Assembly: GCA_022393335.1 (NCBI GenBank)
Contig: JAJEKB010021302.1
Location: 1,441,202-1,505,201 of the forward strand
Length of the DNA stretch: 64,000 nucleotides
Direction: 5' to 3'
Source of the DNA: Macrotrachela quadricornifera
Lineage: Eukaryota; Rotifera; Eurotatoria; Philodinida; Philodinidae
Shown one piece after another: positions 59,513-64,000 of the stretch; position 1 is the first letter of the stretch; the number at the start of each line of letters is the position of its first letter. A model generated the notes under the pieces. It was not told where the DNA came from. It worked only from the letters and a program-made list of their open reading frames with translations, and did no database searches. The position numbers and the translations under genes are program-made.

Positions 59513-60013
59513 TTCACCTCTTTCAGGCCCATGACTAAACCAATGACTGAAATGTCTTTGAGATTTTATATTTAATATGGACAATCTTCAAAGTCATTTT
59601 GTATCCATACCCATACTGCTCCATGGAGATCGCTAAGCAGCAATTTGATTATTGCCGTATTGAGGTACCGGTGTGAGTCAAAATTGAATTGAGAGCTATC
59701 ACAAAATCAACTTTTGAAATGCCATTAGGAGTCACTCCTAATGTGACTTTAACAAGGAAAAACCTAAATGTTTTGAATTACGCAAAATAACTTAATTTAT
59801 CCTCCTTCTAGAGATAATATCTCAAAAACCCGTCAAATATACTACCTGAGTGTCCTCATTAGACTTATTAGTCTCATACAGATCCATTCAGCGAAGTCTG
59901 TTCTATGTCATAAAGGAAATTACACCTCGATATTTTTCTACGTTCGCGAACCATTGAAAGTTTACGAAGTTTGAAAAAACCGTACTAAATTCAGTATGAT
60001 GGGCCTGAAAGGG
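59513..60013. mobile_element. piggyBac-like MITE flanked by TTAA
   Basis: TTAA flanks the element at 59509-59512 and 60014-60017. The right end is ATGGGCCTGAAAGGG|TTAA. The left inner end CTCTTTCAGGCCCAT is its complement, with a few extra bases between it and the left TTAA. TTAA targets and CCCTTT ends are characteristic of piggyBac. It is 501 bp and has no transposase. Confidence 0.75.
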
Positions 60014-60400
60014 TTAAAGTATTGGTGTTGGATTGCTCTGACGAACACGATATCAAAATTGAGGGCGAATATAAAAGGTTGTTTAAAAAAATTAATGAGA
60101 TTTAATAGAAATCGGTAAGATTTGACTCAGTGTCATATTTTAGAATTCAAAAACTGTCTCTCAGCTATAATAAGCATTTAGTCAAATGCTTTAATATGAG
60201 ATTAGACAAATGGTGTTATACCGATGAATGAAAATTAGCCAAAATCATAGATAAATAAATTGAACTCAGGTGCCGCAAAGTGTGATAAAATTCTTCCAAT
60301 ATCCTCGTTAGCTATACATTTAAAGCTATTTCAAAAATATTACAAAGAATTAGATATTGAGCTGAAATTAATCGTTTTTTATCTTTGGAATGTTCAAATT

Positions 60401-60956
60401 TTCGACCAAAATGTTTTCTATATACTAGGAAATGAAAAATAATATTGTTTTCTATGACTCACCGAAACAACGTATTTGTTCTTTTTCTTGACTCAAGAAT
60501 GACTGATCTATATGTATAGAGAAGAATGTTTGTTTGTTTGCTACGTATTGAGTCCCTGTGATAGCTAGCATCACAAAATTTTCGACACTACTTCTTTAAC
60601 TCCTAAGGAAAGTCAACGTCGGGTTGGAATCATCAAATGAGATGCACAGAAGGGGCTGGGTGAAATTTCATCCCGATTAATACAGATCGAGATTCTGATG
60701 AGTCTGTTCGCTATGTGTTTAGTCATCGTGAAATATAGCGTCACGGAACTATCCGCATCAGTTCCTTGAATGCTAAGGAAAGTCAACTGAGTGATTGGGG
60801 ATGAGAAATGGAGGCGTGCGTAAAACTTCATCCAAGTAGTAAGAGACTGATTTTATACATTTTCTAATCGAATGACGCAGTTCAATGCAAATTTCAGAGT
60901 GATCGTGTCCAGAGTGGATGCGAATGAGGATGTCAGGTTGAGCCCGATGAAAAGAG
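60401..60956. other. Repeat-derived region, start of a GC-richer segment
   Basis: Contains TAGAGAAGAATGTTTGTTTG at about 60517, which has a similar copy in the same direction at about 61350 (GAAGAAGAATGTCTATCTGT), and two copies of CTAAGGAAAGTCAAC (about 60603 and 60774). Likely part of an unassigned repetitive element that includes the minisatellite. Confidence 0.5.
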
Positions 60957-61275
60957 TTCTGTTGAAGATGCCTGATGCACGGCGCGACAAGCTCCATGAA
61001 AGATACGCCACGCACGGCGGGGTAAGATCTGTAGCAGATGTTTCAGGTACGGTGAAAAAAAGTCCAGTGGAAGAGGTATCACGAACGGCAGGAAGAGTCC
61101 AATGGCGAACACCTAACGCATAGTAGAAACAATCCTGCTAAAGATGCCTGACGCATGCCGGTAAAAGTCCTTTCCAAGAGGTTTCAGTTGTGATGCGAAA
61201 ATTACTGTTGCAGATAATTCACCTACAGTGGGAACAATCCTGTAGAAGACGTGCTATGATGTACAGCAGAAAAAG
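60957..61275. repeat. 35-bp minisatellite, about nine diverged units
   Basis: Successive units start TTCTGTTGAAGATGCCTGAT (60957), CTCCATGAAAGATACGCCAC, TCTGTAGCAGATGTTTCAGG, TCCAGTGGAAGAGGTATCAC, TCCAATGGCGAACACCTAAC, TCCTGCTAAAGATGCCTGAC and so on. Most are exactly 35 bp; the last is 38. Each has a weak GCACGGCGGG-like centre and an A/G-rich end. It is GC-richer than the flanks. The open frame across it is a by-product of the repeat. Confidence 0.85.
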
Positions 61276-63236
61276 TCGGGTGGAAGATGCAAAACTTCAA
61301 CCATGTTCTCTTTTCAGCGGGTACCTTCGCTAGTCTATATATATATGAAGAAGAATGTCTATCTGTTCATCTGTTCGCTACTCATTTGAACATGGCACGA
61401 GGCACTGCAACGAAATTTTGCACAGAATACCCTTACAACCAGAGGAGAGTCACAGGATAGTTTTCGACCCAAAATTTTCATCTGAGGAGGTGTTTGCTCT
61501 CTACTATTGTTAGATTTACTATAGTAAATGTCTTTTCCAGAGAATTTGTGCATATGATTGTTTCCTCGATAATTCAAGAACGAAAATATATAAAAACCTA
61601 CGCTTTTTGCCATTGCACACAGAACATTTTAGGATACTCGAAAAAGACTGACAGAATGTGTAAAATGAAGAACAACTATATGAATGAAAATATCCATAGA
61701 ATGTAGAAGGCAACGAGTGAGATAAAATCCCATATCTCACAACTCATAATCTATATTCAAAAAGAAGTAATTGTGTCTTTTTTTCTGTTTTTTATACATT
61801 CGGACACCGCACGAGGTAGCGGTTTCAAGCTTTTCAAAGCACACTCTTAGGTCACCAGGAGGATCAAGAGGGGATAAGGATAACTGGCGGGAGGATTGGG
61901 GTGATATTTCAAAAGGTTATGATACGTTCCATTTTTTAAGAATATTTCTGAAACTCCAGAGCATCTGCTGCCATTGTTAGAATATCCACCTCTTACTGTC
62001 ACTTTTTTTTGCATTGGGTGTTAGTATAAAATTTGGTAATAGGCATGAACGTAAGTGTATGCACGGCGGGGCATGCACTAATAAGAGATGAAAAGGCCAT
62101 AAGTAAGCCCTCTATATGTCTTCTATCGTTTTCTGACATGCTAAGTTTTCAGCATGGAGATTTCTCGAGCAACGCTGGATACCACGCCTAGTTGGATGAT
62201 AATTTCAAAAAGCAAAATTTAACAATGCTCATGCAATAGATCTCAGAAGTCTTTAGTAGCGCATTTTGGCATCGGAGTTTATATGTTCTGCATACAAGGT
62301 GGCGCAAAACCTTTACGCCACCCAGGTTCAACCTTAACGTAGTTTGATTTCACTAAGTATTTTATACCAAATTGAAGCCCGTAAAAAACTGCATTCATTG
62401 GTACTAAATAGTAAAGGTTATGAAAACGTTTTAAGAGTACTCACCCCTCCCTCTTTTTTTATGAAATTTTTTTTTACAACCGAATCTTTTTATTGTATGG
62501 AAAGATAGGCTAGACAGTGCTCTATCGAATGACGTTTGAACGAGCTCAATCGGATTTGCCATTGTCCTGATTCTTCAATTTTACTAGAAGCCATTTTTGT
62601 CAAAAATTGTGATTTTTTTTTTTAAATAAAAACAACTAGAGTTTTTTTTTCTGTTATTTTTCGATTCTGCATCGACTGAAAACGATTTGAAATAGCTTTA
62701 TCCATGCCTGGACGTATAGTCTATATAAATATCTTACGTAAAGAGTCACATGGATGTATATGAATGCGTGTTTTTTTTCCGTTCTGTCAAGAAATATGCG
62801 CAGCTATGTTGAAAATGTCCTTACAAGTTCGATAGAATTTAGAAAGTATATCGTTGTGGATATTTAATCTTATAAACATTCGTTTTCACTTTGATCTTAA
62901 TCACTGACCTTGCTTATACTGAAAAATTAAGTAAGCCTTATGAAGATGTGTATTTGATAAAATCTCTCATGTCGCATTTAAAGATTGAATGTTATTTTTT
63001 TTTGTATTAAATTGCTTTTTCTCTTAGGACATTAACCAACGAATGATCCAGAATCACTTACTATATTTTTATTTTATATATTTCACTTCTTTTGTCCATT
63101 AGACTAAAACATCTTGTTATTTTATATGTATGACGTTAAATTATCAAAAGAAATAGGAACGATATTGATTTTTTTCACTTCAGACAAAGAAATTCAACTA
63201 TCCTGCGTTAACGGGCTTCTGTTCAAATGAATTGAT
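61276..63236. other. Intergenic with a dispersed-repeat copy
   Basis: About 62296-62440 (ACAAGGTGGCGCAAAACC ... TTTTATACCAAATTGAAG ... GGTACTAAATAGTAAAGG) is a single-arm copy of the foldback family at 33024-33847. A GCACGGCGGGGCATGCAC motif lies at about 62056. No coding-like frame is convincing. Confidence 0.5.
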
Positions 63237-63788
63237 TTACTTACACAGAAATTTTATTTCATCTTTCAGCTTCTTGATTTCTTCTTCGAATTGCTTAATC
63301 TGTGAACTTTGATGTCGAATAATATTGTACAGTCTCACTGGTTCGCATAAACATGTTTTCAAATGATTATTGAGTTCACCTCTTTCTCCTGACCATTGAC
63401 ATTCAATATTTATCGCAGGACATCCAATTGTTATCGTAGGACATTCTACTATAACCTTAGCGCAATCTTCATTGATGTGTTTATCGAAGTCTTTTCTGTA
63501 CAACGGTGCCTCCTCACAAAGTCCACATTTGACTTGAAGTCTATTGAGCATTGAGATGATGATGCCAGGTTCCTCTGCTTTCAACTTGTCAATGCACAAC
63601 CGCTGATTACATAAATCTGCTGGGCAAAATGAATTCCTCTCAAGGTACTGTTCAATGCATTGACGACAAAACGTGTGGAAACATGGAGTTTTAAAAGGAT
63701 CAACGAGAGGGTTCTTACACAGTTTACATATTAAATGTGGATCAATACTATCTTGATTGATATACGTGTAATTATTATTTGATGTCAT
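63237..63788 (-). CDS. RING finger and TRAF-type zinc-finger protein
   Basis: ATG at 63788 follows an acceptor (TTTCTTTCTTTTCAG) that abuts it, implying a 5' UTR intron. The 183-residue product has a C3HC4 RING: C21, C24, C36, H38, C41, C44, C55 and C60 (the last pair is spaced by four instead of two). A TRAF-type zinc-finger stretch follows at about 86-145 (VKCGLCEEAPLYRKDFDKHI ... HLKTCLC), then a short coiled coil (about 157-182, SSQIKQFEEEIKKLKDEIKF). RING-TRAF proteins are usually E3 ubiquitin ligases or signalling scaffolds; no MATH domain follows. The frame ends at TAA 63237, but a strong donor GTAAGTAAAT overlaps the end (63235-63244), so the gene may continue by splicing. No compatible downstream exon was found nearby. 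Confidence 0.87.
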   Translation of the reverse strand: MTSNNNYTYINQDSIDPHLICKLCKNPLVDPFKTPCFHTFCRQCIEQYLERNSFCPADLCNQRLCIDKLKAEEPGIIISMLNRLQVKCGLCEEAPLYRKDFDKHINEDCAKVIVECPTITIGCPAINIECQWSGERGELNNHLKTCLCEPVRLYNIIRHQSSQIKQFEEEIKKLKDEIKFLCK

Positions 63789-64000
63789 CTGAAAAGAAAG
63801 AAAGTATTAATTTTTTGACTCTTAGTAACAAGTAATCAAATCACTGATATGCTCTTGACAATATCGTCTCTTTTTCACAACGTTCTTGAAAGAACTAAAA
63901 TCATCAAAAGGATGAATAAAATATCTCTATATGGGTAAAATTTAGCAAAATAGGACATGCTTCGCTTTCATTTGATTTTAATTTTTCACAACTATGTTCC

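Larger units (their letters stand above)
58560..60400 (+). pseudogene. Non-LTR retrotransposon fragments, split by two younger elements
   Basis: 58560-58800 encodes an ORF2 linker (IIKRLKEMQKLKHQYYHLRH ... VDITKYKSAQWHNFLSNVHF). 60130-60400 encodes degraded RT (MRLDKWCYTDE, KLAKII, then CDKILPISSLAIHLKLFQK), matching the QPISLLAIHSKLF region of the 43-46 kb element. Between them sit the foldback 58757-59349 and the TTAA-flanked MITE 59513-60013. Stops are frequent. Same strand and collinear order suggest one ancestral copy. Confidence 0.65.

Noticed and set aside
60872..61123. 83-codon frame
   Set aside because: A by-product of the 35-bp minisatellite and its flank.
1..64000. CRISPR arrays, bacterial operons or tRNA genes
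   Set aside because: No regular repeat-spacer array, no Shine-Dalgarno-led gene strings and no convincing tRNA B-box were seen; the genes have spliceosomal introns.

Overview
The window looks like a gene-poor, transposon-rich piece of a bdelloid rotifer (Adineta/Rotaria-like) genome. That placement is my inference. It rests on the AT-rich sequence, the short GT-AG introns (about 48 to 75 bp where they can be read), and the protein families present: B-box/coiled-coil, NHL-repeat, kelch-repeat, F-box, ribonuclease-inhibitor-type LRR and RING/TRAF proteins, plus a fungal-type FAD oxidase C-terminus and zinc-knuckle/endonuclease/RT non-LTR retrotransposons. It could be subtelomeric, but no telomere repeat is seen. 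No tRNA, rRNA, CRISPR array or bacterial-style operon was found. Ten Ns at 48140-48149 mark a gap.

Layout. 1-4.5 kb: a MITE, the last exon of a FAD oxidase, an intronless zinc-independent MDR oxidoreductase and a two-exon ARF-like GTPase. 6.5-10.3 kb (minus): twelve 84-bp LRR exons in a tandem exon-plus-intron array, and an F-box exon that may belong to the same gene or be a relic. 10.8-16.9 kb (minus): pieces of one or more decayed non-LTR retrotransposons (RT and zinc-knuckle ORF1), with two long inverted repeats between and inside them. 19.5-20.3 kb: an element whose inverted ends are arrays of a 16-19 bp unit. 20.7-24.5 kb: an unexplained island rich in TCGA words. 26.1-27.2 kb (minus): a kelch-repeat exon. 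28.7-34.5 kb: MITEs and foldback elements around a small membrane protein with PPxY motifs (32.2-32.7 kb). 35.3-42.1 kb (minus): an NHL-repeat exon and a B-box exon whose splice phases match; between them sits a TA-flanked element holding a hAT-like element, which itself holds a truncated LINE tail. 43.1-46.4 kb: a broken non-LTR retrotransposon. 46.4-53.4 kb: almost no recognisable content. 53.4-60.0 kb: three near-palindromic foldbacks, a MITE with a 9-bp target duplication, a truncated muscle-type Ig gene, LINE fragments on both strands and a TTAA-flanked piggyBac-like MITE. 60.9-61.3 kb: a 35-bp minisatellite. 63.2-63.8 kb (minus): a RING/TRAF-type zinc-finger protein.

The genes do not form a pathway. 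They are separate eukaryotic genes in a mobile-element landscape. The most distinctive property is the density of inverted-repeat elements: at least sixteen, from 83 bp to 3.2 kb, several nested and several almost perfect palindromes. Splice forms were deduced by eye from GT-AG signals and reading-frame phase. Family names rest on recognised motifs, not on a database search.
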